64,000 nt of DNA from PALSA-1296 sp038210275 (GCA_038210275.1 JBBQWV010000001.1:1-64000), one strand, 5' to 3'. Positions 1 through 8,890 are shown, counted from the first letter of the stretch. Numbers and translations: made by a program. Notes: a model not told the origin generated them from the letters alone.

Positions 1-171
1 AAAAATCTTTGGCGATTCCAGCCTGATTTCGCCGATTTTGAAAATAGTTTGGTTTGGGCACCTTGACAAAAGCATATTTCGTTCGTATATTTGCATTACA
101 AACTTCGACATTATGTATTTTATAGCGAAATAACCTACGATGTTTTGCGTAAAATACATACAGAAACCCAC
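1..171 (-). CDS. Doubtful partial reading frame at left edge
   Basis: On the minus strand one frame is open from about position 306 to the left edge. It reads like a small membrane protein, with a hydrophobic stretch (WIVGFCMYFTQNIVGYF) followed by a more polar part. No ATG, GTG or TTG lies upstream of the GTG at 171, so the frame either starts there, starts at the ATG at 159, or is the remnant of a gene cut by the short AGCTATGAG-type repeats at 270-300. I recognise no family. A strong promoter-like sequence on the opposite strand (63-93) lies within this frame, which argues against coding. It may be chance. Confidence 0.2.
   Translation of the reverse strand, partial: MGFCMYFTQNIVGYFAIKYIMSKFVMQIYERNMLLSRCPNQTIFKIGEIRLESPKIF
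63..93 (+). promoter_or_regulatory. Bacteroidota-type promoter, copy 1
   Basis: TTGACA at 63-68 and TATATTTG at 86-93 fit the -33 (TTG) and -7 (TAnnTTTG) elements of the Bacteroidota primary sigma factor, with 20 nt between TTG and TA. Nearly the same sequence recurs at 39150-39180: GGCACCTTGACAAA, about 12 variable bases, then TTCGTATATTTGCA. No gene follows within 580 bases, so any transcript would be non-coding or a long leader for sucC. Promoter assignment is by consensus only. Confidence 0.55.
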
Positions 172-361
172 AATCCAGCCTTCTATTCCTTTTTGATATT
201 TTGCTTCGATGGCACTTAGAGCGTAATCCTCGCCGATAAATGGAAAAATAAAAAAAGAGAGATATTGGGAGTAGCTATGAGCTATGAGGACTGAGCTATG
301 AGTGGACTAACCACCACTCTTAATCTCTTATTCTGAGATTTATAACTACGATAACTATTTG

Positions 362-411
362 AGATTGCCACGTCGTCCGCAAGCGTCCGCCGCGGCGGAC
401 TCGCAATGACA
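362..411. repeat. Half copy of TGTCATTGCGAG palindromic repeat
   Basis: AGATTGCCACGTCG at the left and CTCGCAATGACA at the right match the right half of the interspersed elements at 54068 and 61914. The matching left half is missing. The middle contains the perfect 16-base palindrome GTCCGCCGCGGCGGAC (385-400), whose GTCCGCC arm also appears in the hairpin at 39251-39272. It reads as a truncated or recombined copy. Confidence 0.6.
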
Positions 412-529
412 CCTTTTTTTTACTAACTACAAAACTACCAACTACAAAACTACCTAACTGTTTTCATGATCGGAGAGTGATCCTCAGAAGGGATATCGTT
501 GCGATCTGTTCATTGACAATTTAATAAAC

Positions 530-611
530 AAGTCAAAAGTCATTCGCCGCGGCGAAGTAAAGTCAAAAAAGGGGTCGCTACCCATTTGACTTTTTACTTT
601 TGAATTTTGAA
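530..611. repeat. AAAGTCAAAAGTC-type inverted repeat
   Basis: AAGTCAAAAGTC and AGTAAAGTCAAA on the left face TTTGACTTTTTACTTTTGA on the right, giving an imperfect hairpin. The small palindrome TTCGCCGCGGCGAA lies inside the left arm. The same word family forms a perfect 18-bp hairpin at 45356-45405, so this is probably a small interspersed repeat. Confidence 0.5.
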
Positions 612-639
612 TTCCTTCCCCTGTTCGAGATTCCTTTCG

Positions 640-647
640 TATTTTTG
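640..647 (+). promoter_or_regulatory. sucC promoter, -7 element
   Basis: TATTTTTG at 640-647 fits TAnnTTTG and lies in TTCGTATTTTTGCAG, which shares the TTCGTATnTTTGCA context of the promoters at 86-93 and 39173-39180. A start of transcription near 653 would give a leader of about 25 nt. No clear -33 TTG is visible at the usual distance. Confidence 0.5.
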
Positions 648-678
648 CAGTTCTACATATATTCAGTTAGCAAATTAC

Positions 679-1839
679 ATGAAGATTCACGAGCATCAGG
701 GAAAAGAGATCTTAAAGAAATTCGGAGTTGCAATTCCGGAAGGTTACGTTGCCTTTAGCGTCGAAGAAGCGGTTGAAGCAGCTAAAAAACTGCCGACGCA
801 GATCGCTGTTGTCAAAGCGCAGATCCATGCAGGTGGGCGCGGCAAAGGCGGCGGAGTGAAGGTTGCGAAGAACATTGATGAAGTCCGCAAATACGCCTCC
901 GAAATTTTGGGCATGACACTCGTCACGCATCAAACGGGACCCGAAGGAAGGCTTGTCAAAAGGCTTCTGATCGAGCAAGGCGTGAATATCGAAAAGGAAT
1001 TTTATGCCGGAATCGTCCTCGACCGGTCGTCAGGAAGAAACTGCGTCATGGTCTCGACTGAAGGAGGAATGGAGATCGAGAAAGTCGCCGAAGAATCACC
1101 GGAGAAGATCGTCAAAGTCTTTATTCATCCGACTGAAGGCTTCCGAGAATTTCAAGCCCGCGAATTAGCTTTCGCACTTGGTCTGAGCGGTGATCCTTTA
1201 AAGCAATGCGTTAAATTTCTGAAAGCTCTTTACAAAGCTTATGAAGAAACCGATGCTTCGCTTTTCGAGATCAATCCGTTAGTCTTGACAAAAGAACAGA
1301 ACATCATCGCCCTCGATGCAAAAGTAAATTTCGATGACAATGCAATGTATCGTCATCCTGATTTTGCTGCACTTCGCGATCTTGATGAAGAAGATCCGTT
1401 GGAAGTCGAAGCATCGAAATCGAATTTGAATTATATCAAGCTCGATGGAAATGTCGGCTGTATGGTCAATGGCGCCGGACTTGCAATGGGCACGATGGAT
1501 ATTATCAAACTTGCCGGCGGCGATCCTGCGAACTTCTTAGATGTTGGCGGCGGAGCAAATGCTGAAACTGTTGCAGCAGGATTTAGAATAATCTTAAGCG
1601 ATCCTCATGTGAAGGCGATCCTCATCAATATCTTTGGTGGCATTGTCCGCTGCGATAGAGTTGCAACAGGAGTAGTCGAAGCATCGAGGGTTGTCAAGCC
1701 GCATGTTCCTATCGTCGTCCGTCTCGAAGGCACAAATGCCATTGAAGCCGGAAAGATCTTAGAGCAAAGCGGAATGAATTTTCTCGTAGCCCATGGCTTG
1801 AAAGATGCTGCCTCAAAGGTAACGCAAGCGCTGGGTTAA
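679..1839 (+). CDS. sucC: Succinate--CoA ligase (ADP-forming) subunit beta
   Basis: SucC is the nucleotide-binding beta subunit of succinyl-CoA synthetase, the substrate-level phosphorylation step of the TCA cycle. It works in the cytoplasm with SucD, which carries the phosphohistidine. The 386-residue product starts MKIHEHQGKEILKKFG, the standard N-terminus of the family. It shows the ATP-grasp glycine loop GGRGKGGGVK near residues 46-55, and the C-terminal CoA-ligase half with NGAGLAMGTMD and NIFGGIVRCD. The frame is open upstream to 607, but those residues do not belong to the family and the -7 promoter element lies inside them, so the ATG at 679 is chosen. Length is normal. sucD is not adjacent: the next gene is convergent and encodes a secreted protein. 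Confidence 0.97.
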   Translation: MKIHEHQGKEILKKFGVAIPEGYVAFSVEEAVEAAKKLPTQIAVVKAQIHAGGRGKGGGVKVAKNIDEVRKYASEILGMTLVTHQTGPEGRLVKRLLIEQGVNIEKEFYAGIVLDRSSGRNCVMVSTEGGMEIEKVAEESPEKIVKVFIHPTEGFREFQARELAFALGLSGDPLKQCVKFLKALYKAYEETDASLFEINPLVLTKEQNIIALDAKVNFDDNAMYRHPDFAALRDLDEEDPLEVEASKSNLNYIKLDGNVGCMVNGAGLAMGTMDIIKLAGGDPANFLDVGGGANAETVAAGFRIILSDPHVKAILINIFGGIVRCDRVATGVVEASRVVKPHVPIVVRLEGTNAIEAGKILEQSGMNFLVAHGLKDAASKVTQALG

Positions 1840-1854
1840 TCAAGAAGGTTTTTC

Positions 1855-1959
1855 TGTCATTCTTGACGAAGTAAAAAATCCCGTAATTGTTAGCAGACTT
1901 TTACGATCTACAAACTATTACGGGATTCTTCGCTCCGCTTCACTTCTCTCAGAATGACA
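1855..1959. repeat. Palindromic repeat, TGTCATTCT type
   Basis: TGTCATTCTTGACGAAGT and AATCCCGTAAT on the left are matched by ATTACGGGATT and ACTTCTCTCAGAATGACA on the right, making a long imperfect hairpin of 105 bases. It differs in sequence from the TGTCATTGCGAG elements but has the same design and termini. It sits between the convergent sucC and the minus-strand cargo gene, where its RNA hairpin could stop or stabilise transcripts from both sides. Confidence 0.65.
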
Positions 1960-1967
1960 TGAAGGTT

Positions 1968-4094
1968 CTAATTTACAAATCTCACCATCATCTCTGCCTT
2001 CGGCATTTTCCAGAGGATGGAATTAGTTTGTGGGTCGCGGATAGTGATGGAGTAGTAATACGCTCCCGATGAATTTCCTAACATGGAAGAATTGATTGTC
2101 AGCGAATGCGAACCACCTTCGAGAATTCCATTGAATGGAGTCGCAATAACTCTTCCGAGAACATCACTGACGACAAGTTCAACTGAAGCAGATTGAGGAA
2201 GATTAATTGGGATAATGGTCTTATCTTTGAATGGATTAGGCGAATTCTGCCCGACTGAAAATCCATCGCTGAGTGAAGAAGATAATACTTCAATAGTTTT
2301 CGGAGCATGGTTCACTCTTTCTCCGTCGAGAGAATAATCCGCTAAACGATATTCATAGACTCCTGCTTTTGCGGGTTGATCAATGAAGGAATAATTACGA
2401 GAAGTATTGGAAAATCCAGCGCCAAGAAGAGAAGTGTTATTCAAATAGCTTCCGACAACTTCATAAGCTTTTGAGGCATTCGGATCACTTATCAAACGAC
2501 GTTCAACTTCGAATCCTGCATTATCTTTTTCGCTGGCTGTCTGCCAATTCAAAAGCACTTGACCTGATCCTCTTGCAGAAAGAGAAAAATTATCTAACTC
2601 CACAGGCAATGATCCGTCTTTGAAAATTAGTTGCGCATAAATATCAGTATTGCCATTTCGGTTATCACGCCAAACTGCAATGCCTCCGTTAGTCCGAGGT
2701 ATTAATACCACTTGATCAGCATTGGAATTGACGCGGTTACTAACAGGTAATCCTAAAGTTGTTGTCGCAGGCTGCTGTCCGATAAGACGTTTTGGAGTTT
2801 TATCAACTCTTTGGGCATAGATCGAAGAATAAGTACCGGTGCTGGCATTTGATCTGGTATCATTCCAGACAATAAGCACTTCGCCTGTTCCGGTTTTGAC
2901 AGCCTTTGGGAAAGTCTGATCGCCGGGTTGTCTGCATACGCTGAAAATATGATTTGGATATGCAGGTCTGAAATCATTTCCATTCGGAAGAAGACGAGTC
3001 ATTACGACATCATGACTTCCGGTATAATCTTCATAGACTACGAGAACTCCAGCATCCGAATCGTCAGGAAAGATGAGAGAGTTGATCTGATCACCAAGCC
3101 AATCAGTAGAGATTTCGGAGCCGACAGTACTATTTCCCCATACGAATGTAGCATCACTTCTGACGCGATTTGCTAAGACATTCCATGCTTTCGTGGAGCT
3201 TGAACTGTTTAATTGCTCCCATGAAATGCAAAGTTGGCTGCCGTCACGGTAGATGTTGGGATTTCTCGAGGCATCGGAAGTACCGGATTGACCGCTGAAG
3301 ATCTGAATACCGTTAAGATTGCCCCAAAGAACAGTACCGTTGCTATTCACACGAGTAGCCCAAATGGATGCGGGAAGTGTTCCGCTTTCCCAAACAAGAT
3401 AACATCCGCCGCTTCCATCATCGACAAGTTTGGGAGTAAGTTGACGCAGCGATGCAGTAATAACCGCCGTCCCGGATCCACCGAATCCCCATACAGACCC
3501 ATTGTAGGTGAGCTTATTCATCCAAATATCTGGTCGGCTGGAAGATGGAGAGATCGAACTTCTACTATCTGCCCAAGCTACGAAAGCATTGCCGAATCCA
3601 TCGGAGCAAATAGAAATATTGTCTGGTTCTGCCGCATCTTTGGCAACCCCAACACCTGATCCACTGGCACCGTATCCTAAAGAACCATTAGAATTAATAT
3701 GCTGACCATAAAGATCAATTCCGTTCGCGGAGGTACGAGAATCTTTCCACACTACATAAGCACCGCCGTTATCATCGGTGCATATTACCGGAGCAGTTTG
3801 ATTGGCATTGGAAGTACAAATGTTTATGCCGTTGGCTGTCCATTGAGGAATACCGTCGTAATTCAGTTTCTGCGCATAGACATCCCAGTTATTGCCGCTT
3901 CTGAAATCTTCCCATACGATGATCACGCCATTTGCTCCATCAGTGCAAGCCTGCGGGTTTTGCTGGCTGGCGGTTGCAATGCACACCGGAGTATTGGTCG
4001 TAGAATCAGATTTCCACTGAGCATTTGCTATTAATGGGAATAATCCGCAGAAAACTACGGAACAAACAATCATTTTTACTATACCCATAAACAT
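1968..4094 (-). CDS. Secreted repeat protein with T9SS sorting domain
   Basis: A 708-residue secreted protein. The N-terminus has a Sec signal peptide ending ANAQW. The body contains about eight degenerate repeats built around hydrophobic-VVW-x-D-x-R (for example IVWEDFRSG, YVVWKDSRTS, FVAWADSRSS, IVWNDTRSN, IAVWRDNRNG), spaced roughly 50-60 residues apart, which suggests a beta-propeller. The C-terminus is a T9SS type A domain starting near QNSPNPFKDKT and containing the DVLGRVI strand. Expected location is the cell surface or outside. The start MFMG or the MG two codons later is possible; AAGAGG lies just upstream. I see no enzyme motif. The gene stands alone, convergent to sucC and divergent from tRNA-Leu and tig. 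Confidence 0.85.
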   Translation of the reverse strand: MFMGIVKMIVCSVVFCGLFPLIANAQWKSDSTTNTPVCIATASQQNPQACTDGANGVIIVWEDFRSGNNWDVYAQKLNYDGIPQWTANGINICTSNANQTAPVICTDDNGGAYVVWKDSRTSANGIDLYGQHINSNGSLGYGASGSGVGVAKDAAEPDNISICSDGFGNAFVAWADSRSSISPSSSRPDIWMNKLTYNGSVWGFGGSGTAVITASLRQLTPKLVDDGSGGCYLVWESGTLPASIWATRVNSNGTVLWGNLNGIQIFSGQSGTSDASRNPNIYRDGSQLCISWEQLNSSSSTKAWNVLANRVRSDATFVWGNSTVGSEISTDWLGDQINSLIFPDDSDAGVLVVYEDYTGSHDVVMTRLLPNGNDFRPAYPNHIFSVCRQPGDQTFPKAVKTGTGEVLIVWNDTRSNASTGTYSSIYAQRVDKTPKRLIGQQPATTTLGLPVSNRVNSNADQVVLIPRTNGGIAVWRDNRNGNTDIYAQLIFKDGSLPVELDNFSLSARGSGQVLLNWQTASEKDNAGFEVERRLISDPNASKAYEVVGSYLNNTSLLGAGFSNTSRNYSFIDQPAKAGVYEYRLADYSLDGERVNHAPKTIEVLSSSLSDGFSVGQNSPNPFKDKTIIPINLPQSASVELVVSDVLGRVIATPFNGILEGGSHSLTINSSMLGNSSGAYYYSITIRDPQTNSILWKMPKAEMMVRFVN

Positions 4095-4269
4095 TGTAAC
4101 CTCTTATATTCTATTCCATTATGACAAATCATACAAAGGAATATTCTGAGCAAATAAATACTAAACAATCTCATACGCCTTAAATGTAAGTAAAAATAAA
4201 GAAAGAATGTTCCCTGGTGGCACTCATGCAACAATGTTGCCAAAGCAAGTGTTTTGCTCCGGGATTTTT

Positions 4270-4351
4270 GCCGGAGTGGCGAAATTGGCAGACGCGCCAG
4301 ACTTAGGATCTGGTATGGTGACATGTGCAGGTTCAAGTCCTGTCTCCGGCA
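4270..4351 (+). tRNA. tRNA-Leu (UAG)
   Basis: The acceptor stem GCCGGAG (4270-4276) pairs with CTCCGGC (4344-4350), and A4351 is the discriminator. The anticodon stem CCAGA/TCTGG encloses the loop CTTAGGA with anticodon TAG (4304-4306). A long variable arm (ATG, loop GTGA, CAT) marks it as a class II leucine tRNA. The T arm is GCAGG-TTCAAGT-CCTGT. CCA is not encoded. It is probably transcribed with tig, 34 bases downstream. Confidence 0.96.
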
Positions 4352-4385
4352 CTCAAGAAATAATATAATTACAGTAGAAAAAATA

Positions 4386-5663
4386 GTGGAAGCTACAATT
4401 CATAATAGATCGCAAGTACTTCGTGAACTCGAAATTTTTGTCGGCGAAGACGAAGTTAATAAAGCTTTTGACGATGCATATCGAACAATGCGCCCAAAAC
4501 TAACTCTTCCGGGTTTTCGTCCGGGAAAGGCGCCAATGTCCATCGTAAAGAAATTGCATGGTGAGGCTATCGAAGGCGATACGTTGGAGAAGATCGCGCA
4601 AGAAAAATTTAAGGAATATGCCGAAGAGCAAAAGCTTGAGCCGATCGGCAGACCGGTGATGACCGATCTTCATCGTCATGCAGGCGAAGGAGCGCATTTC
4701 AAGATTTCGTATGAAGTCAAACCGGAATTCGATCTTGTTGATTATAACGGTTTGGAAGTTGAAGCTCCTGTTTATTCCGTGGTCGATAAGGATGTTGAAG
4801 AACGCATTCATTATCTTCGCTTTAATTTTTCTACACGCGAAGAAACTCAGGAAATTTCTGATACGGAGTCGATCGCAAATATTACTTTCGCTGAGCAAGA
4901 AGCGAACGAAGCAGGTGAACTGCCGCCGCCTCAGACGACTGATGTCTATCTCCACGATCCGCAGATCGTCCCTGAACTTCGTGATGCACTCTTAAATAAA
5001 AAAGTTGGAGATAAATTAAAGATCGATCTTCCGAGAACAAGTGACGATCCGAAAGTGGAGAAGAAAATGGCTCCGCTTGAAGTGACGATCAATAAAGTTG
5101 AGAAAGTAATTCTACCGGAAATGACGGAAGAATTCTGCAAGAAGATCAGCCGCGATAAAGCAACGAATGAACTTGAACTTCGTCTTCTTGTCCGTGAAGA
5201 GTTAGATGAGAATGCCAAGCGCCGAGGAATCGAAGCGCTTGAATCAAATATGGTGAACGCTCTTCTGAAGAAACATGAGTTCATGGTGCCCCGCACGATC
5301 ACTCATGCGCTGCTCGATACGATGATCCAGGAATTGAAAGAAGAGAATAAACGTCGCGGCTATCCTGAGGATTACGGAATTAACGAAGAAGAGTACCGCA
5401 AACTTGGATGGAACACAGCAGAGACTCGCGGCAAGTGGCTTATCCTTCGTGATAAACTTGTCGAAGCAGAAAATCTTGAAGCAAACGAAGAAGATATTTC
5501 CGTTCTTGCCGAGCGCGACGCAGAGCAATACGGAATTGCAAAAGAAAATCTCTTGAAATATTATCTTACCAATGAAGATATTAAAGAAAAAGTAAAATCC
5601 GAAAAGCTTGTCGCACGTTTGAAAGAAAAAATGAAGATCGCCGAAAAGGTCATAACTGATTAA
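4386..5663 (+). CDS. tig: Trigger factor, ribosome-associated chaperone
   Basis: Trigger factor binds the ribosome exit tunnel and shields nascent chains. The predicted 425-residue protein shows the ribosome-binding signature GFRPGKAP near residues 40-47 in the N-terminal domain, then a peptidyl-prolyl isomerase-like middle and a long charged helical C-terminal arm domain. The frame is open from inside the tRNA gene, so upstream ATGs are excluded. The GTG at 4386 gives MEATIHNRSQVLRELEIFV, which aligns with the usual N-terminus. The PPIase segment (EISDTESIANITFAEQE and after) is divergent and may be catalytically weak; that is inference. clpP, the usual neighbour of tig, lies 2.4 kb downstream with a reverse-strand cargo gene in between. 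Confidence 0.95.
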   Translation: MEATIHNRSQVLRELEIFVGEDEVNKAFDDAYRTMRPKLTLPGFRPGKAPMSIVKKLHGEAIEGDTLEKIAQEKFKEYAEEQKLEPIGRPVMTDLHRHAGEGAHFKISYEVKPEFDLVDYNGLEVEAPVYSVVDKDVEERIHYLRFNFSTREETQEISDTESIANITFAEQEANEAGELPPPQTTDVYLHDPQIVPELRDALLNKKVGDKLKIDLPRTSDDPKVEKKMAPLEVTINKVEKVILPEMTEEFCKKISRDKATNELELRLLVREELDENAKRRGIEALESNMVNALLKKHEFMVPRTITHALLDTMIQELKEENKRRGYPEDYGINEEEYRKLGWNTAETRGKWLILRDKLVEAENLEANEEDISVLAERDAEQYGIAKENLLKYYLTNEDIKEKVKSEKLVARLKEKMKIAEKVITD

Positions 5664-5686
5664 GAGAAGATTCTTCGCCAAGAAGT

Positions 5687-7996
5687 CTATTTCTTCACAT
5701 CAATTCTCTCCAACCTTCTTGCGGTAGGAGTCTGCATTAATAGAAAATAACTGCCGGAAGGAAGACCAGCCGTATTAAAATCAAATGAATTGGCGCCGGG
5801 CTTTAACTCGCCATCGGATATCGTTGCAACGCTTGCGCCGAGTAAATTCATAACCTGAAGTTGCGTTCTTCCGGTTTCTGTTGTTTGAATATCAATATGG
5901 ATCATTCCGTTTGTAGGATTGGGATTGACCGATGTGATCGAAGGAGTTTTTCCTGTTAGCATGAACTGTTGTATGGTACTATCACCGCATCCATAAAGAA
6001 GATGGAATGTTCCGTTTTCGGTCTCTGCATCATAAGCTACAGGATTGCCTTTTGCATCGAGCCAATGAAACTCTACTATATTCATTGGGCTTGTTGTGCT
6101 TTCTCCGAGCAACACATGAAAAGGAACATAGCCTATCGTATCGGAAGTTGTAAGAGAACCTTGGACTGTAACGGTATCAAAGTTATTGATTCCTTTTTGT
6201 ATTGCACCCATCTCGGGAGTTAACAATCTATTATCATACGCAACTCTTGCAGAGAAATTTGAAGCAACTGAAAACACAGTTGGATTGATCGGTGAACTCT
6301 CTAAAATGATTGGAATATTTTTATGATCTCCGGCATAAGCGTAATTGTCTTTAATAGCGATAAGGGTTTTAGGTCGTGAGATTGTGAAGAGGGAGTTTGA
6401 GGTGTCGGATTGTATGAAATCTGCACCTAATTTCCAGACAAGAACATCAATGTCATTATCCCACGATCTTAAACTATCTCCGCTAAACATTCCAGTGTTT
6501 TGAAAGAAACCTGTAATAGCAATATTATTGGAGTCGTCAATGGCAATGGCAGCGCCTACATCTGAACCATCGCCACCGGCACTTTTCACCCAATCTAAAG
6601 TACCATCTTTTAAATATTTTGCTACAAAAATATCTGGAGAATTCGTTCGAGTTGTCAGTGTCAATCCACCGAAGTTACAAAATTTTGCAAATTCTCCTGT
6701 AATGAAGATGTTATTAAATCTATCACTTGCTATGCTCTCGGAGGAGGAATTATAATCGTAACCTTCCCCAGTCTTTTCTACCCAAATTAGATTCCCATTT
6801 GCTTGGAATTTGGCGACGAAAAAATTATTTTTTGTCGTGGAATTAATAGTATTGCTCCCCGGAAAATAGGCATGATTTCCAAAACTTCCAGTAAGCAAAA
6901 TATTATCTAACATATCTACAGCCATTCTATGACAATTTGCCGAGTCAGCAACCTGTTTAACCCATAATACATCTCCAGAAGAATTTATTTCAGCAATAAA
7001 GATATTTCTTCCAGGAATGGCATTGATAGGGATTGCATTGAAATCCGCCAGCGAATCAAATTCCCCAACCACATAAATATTATCTGAGTTAGAAGTTGTA
7101 ACTCCGGTGCAGATGGCTCGACCAGCCTTCCTGACCCAAACCACACTTCCGTCGGGATGATACTTTACCAAGAGTCCATCTCTATCTCCTTTACTAATGA
7201 GATGATTTCCCCCAATATCTGTCAGGGTGTCAAAACCCCCAGAGATATAGATGTCTCCTGATCGATCAATAGCAATTCCTCCAGCAGATTCACTTTTGAT
7301 ACCTCCTACTTGCTTAGCCCATTGTATGACTCCATCCGGGTTATACTTTGCAAGAAAAATATCAGTACGACCAGCACTTGTTAATGTGACACCGTCAAAA
7401 TCAGCAATAGATTCAAATTGACCTGTAATATAACTATTTCCTACAGAATCTATAGCAATTCCTTGTGAGTAATTGGGACCCACACCTGAGGCTGCAGCTC
7501 TAACCCATAAAAGTTTTCCATCAACTCTATATTTCACAAGAAAGACATTATAGTCACCACTGGCTGTTAATTTGATTCCATCGAAATCTGGAGTTGATGA
7601 AAAAATACCAGTGACATAAACATTTCCTTGTCGATCAATTGCAATAGCTCTTCCATTATCATTTCCATCTCCACCACCTCTTTTTGCCCAACTATTGGAA
7701 AAGCTATAATTAACTTCTGTCACCCTCACCAAACACCTATCACTCACCGTACCCGGTACATGCCAAGCATAGCTTCCGCCTGTTGCAGTATCGGTTATCA
7801 GATTCCACGAGCTTCCATCATCAATACTATACTCAAGTTTTACTGTATCGGTAAGGGGAATGCCAGCCCAGGTTATTAGGGTATCGCTTCCTGTGAGATA
7901 CATTTCGCCACCGTTGGGCGCTGTGAGCTCAAGAGTATTCTGCGCCGATGCAGAGGCGGCGAAGAGGGCGAGGGCTATGAGGATGATAATGCGCAT
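5687..7996 (-). CDS. SBBP beta-propeller protein with T9SS sorting domain
   Basis: A 769-residue secreted protein with signal peptide (MRIIILIALALFAASASAQ). An Ig-like segment with the PNGGE motif occupies roughly residues 20-100. Seven SBBP-type repeats follow (GxAIDxxGNxYxTGxF...DFDG...FLxKYxxDGxxxW), roughly residues 105-540, consistent with one seven-bladed propeller. A cohesin-like segment (AYAGDHKNIPIILES) then leads to CGDSTIQQFMLTGKTP and the T9SS sorting domain with PNPTNG and LLGASV. The CGDST-FML-GK module recurs before the sorting domain in the proteins at 46941 and 49084. Probably a surface or extracellular binding protein; the ligand is unknown. It lies between tig and clpP on the opposite strand. 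Confidence 0.87.
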   Translation of the reverse strand: MRIIILIALALFAASASAQNTLELTAPNGGEMYLTGSDTLITWAGIPLTDTVKLEYSIDDGSSWNLITDTATGGSYAWHVPGTVSDRCLVRVTEVNYSFSNSWAKRGGGDGNDNGRAIAIDRQGNVYVTGIFSSTPDFDGIKLTASGDYNVFLVKYRVDGKLLWVRAAASGVGPNYSQGIAIDSVGNSYITGQFESIADFDGVTLTSAGRTDIFLAKYNPDGVIQWAKQVGGIKSESAGGIAIDRSGDIYISGGFDTLTDIGGNHLISKGDRDGLLVKYHPDGSVVWVRKAGRAICTGVTTSNSDNIYVVGEFDSLADFNAIPINAIPGRNIFIAEINSSGDVLWVKQVADSANCHRMAVDMLDNILLTGSFGNHAYFPGSNTINSTTKNNFFVAKFQANGNLIWVEKTGEGYDYNSSSESIASDRFNNIFITGEFAKFCNFGGLTLTTRTNSPDIFVAKYLKDGTLDWVKSAGGDGSDVGAAIAIDDSNNIAITGFFQNTGMFSGDSLRSWDNDIDVLVWKLGADFIQSDTSNSLFTISRPKTLIAIKDNYAYAGDHKNIPIILESSPINPTVFSVASNFSARVAYDNRLLTPEMGAIQKGINNFDTVTVQGSLTTSDTIGYVPFHVLLGESTTSPMNIVEFHWLDAKGNPVAYDAETENGTFHLLYGCGDSTIQQFMLTGKTPSITSVNPNPTNGMIHIDIQTTETGRTQLQVMNLLGASVATISDGELKPGANSFDFNTAGLPSGSYFLLMQTPTARRLERIDVKK

Positions 7997-8066
7997 TATA
8001 CCGTGTGGAACAAAACAACATGACGGGAAGTATAATCAATGCTTAATTGTTGGAAGTGACAGGTTT

Positions 8067-8101
8067 TTGACCTATAAAAAAACAGGTAAATTATAATATT
8101 G
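8067..8101 (+). promoter_or_regulatory. Possible clpP promoter
   Basis: TTGACC at 8067-8072 is followed by TATAAT (8092-8097), overlapping TAATATTG (8094-8101), which is one mismatch from TAnnTTTG. The clpP ATG is at 8106, so a transcript from here would be essentially leaderless. The spacing is on the long side, so this is tentative. Confidence 0.3.
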
Positions 8102-8105
8102 AAAA

Positions 8106-8861
8106 ATGAACGATCTTATTAGAAATACGTATTCAACCTTTACCAGCCAGCATTCGGCAGGCTCCTACAACACTCCGGTCATCGGTGCCCTTGTGCCCAT
8201 GGTGGTCGAGCAGACATCACGCGGCGAGCGGGCTTATGATATTTATTCGCGTCTTTTGAAAGAGCGCATTATTTTTATCGGCACACCGATCGACGATCAG
8301 ATAAGCGGACTTATCATTGCGCAGCTTTTATTTTTGGAATCCGAAGATCCAGATAAAGATATTAATATCTATATAAATTCTCCGGGCGGATCGGTCTCGG
8401 CAGGACTTGCGATCTACGATACGATGCAATATATCAAACCTTCCTGTGCGACGATCTGCATGGGGATGGCGGCTTCGATGGCTTCGCTGCTTTTGGCAGG
8501 CGGCGCACCAGGCAAGCGGACATCGCTTCCGCATTCGCGCATCATGATCCATCAGCCACTCGGCGGAACGCAGGGACAGGCAACAGATATTGATATTTAT
8601 ACTCGCGAGATGCTTCGCACCCGCCAAGAATTATATCAGATCTATTCCAATCATACCGGAAGGGCGGTTGAAGAGATCGCAAAAGATTCGGAGCGTGATA
8701 ACTACATGACTCCGCAGCAGGCAAAAGATTATCATCTCATTGATCATATCATGACGCATAATGAGATGAAGCATCTGCCGGAAACAAAATTGCAATCGCT
8801 TGGCGCACCAATTGAAACCGAAAAAGAAAAAACGCCATCATCAGGCGGCGCTACGAGATAA
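8106..8861 (+). CDS. clpP: ATP-dependent Clp protease proteolytic subunit
   Basis: ClpP forms the tetradecameric serine protease chamber that works with ClpX or ClpA-type unfoldases in the cytoplasm. The 251-residue protein keeps the catalytic triad with the family spacing: S124 in GMAASMAS, H149 in RIMIHQP and D198 in SERDNY (25 and 49 residues apart, as in E. coli mature ClpP). The oligomer-contact segment YINSPGGSVSAG is present. It is longer than E. coli ClpP because of about 25 extra N-terminal residues, possibly a propeptide, and a charged C-terminal tail. clpX is not in the window. A strong terminator follows at once, so the gene is probably monocistronic. Confidence 0.97.
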   Translation: MNDLIRNTYSTFTSQHSAGSYNTPVIGALVPMVVEQTSRGERAYDIYSRLLKERIIFIGTPIDDQISGLIIAQLLFLESEDPDKDINIYINSPGGSVSAGLAIYDTMQYIKPSCATICMGMAASMASLLLAGGAPGKRTSLPHSRIMIHQPLGGTQGQATDIDIYTREMLRTRQELYQIYSNHTGRAVEEIAKDSERDNYMTPQQAKDYHLIDHIMTHNEMKHLPETKLQSLGAPIETEKEKTPSSGGATR

Positions 8862-8890
8862 GAGAGTAAAGAAAGCTGAATTACTATTCT

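Larger units (their letters stand above)
172..678. other. Intergenic region upstream of sucC
   Basis: No convincing gene is visible. The region holds short direct repeats of the GAGCTATGAG type (270-300), a half copy of the TGTCATTGCGAG repeat (362-411), an AACTACAAAACTACC tandem repeat (about 423-455), an AAAGTC-type inverted repeat (about 530-611) and the sucC promoter (640-647). Just to the left, a 10-bp inverted repeat, ATGTATTTTA (113-122) and TAAAATACAT (150-159), could form a hairpin at the start of a transcript from the promoter at 63-93. Confidence 0.6.

Noticed and set aside
607..678. N-terminal extension of sucC
   Set aside because: The residues do not fit the family and contain the -7 promoter element. 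The ATG at 679 is the standard start.
712..978. Antisense open frames inside sucC and many other genes
   Set aside because: They are shadows of conserved genes, without their own start context or family similarity.
4254..4385. N-terminal extension of trigger factor
   Set aside because: It lies over the tRNA-Leu gene. The GTG at 4386 fits the family.
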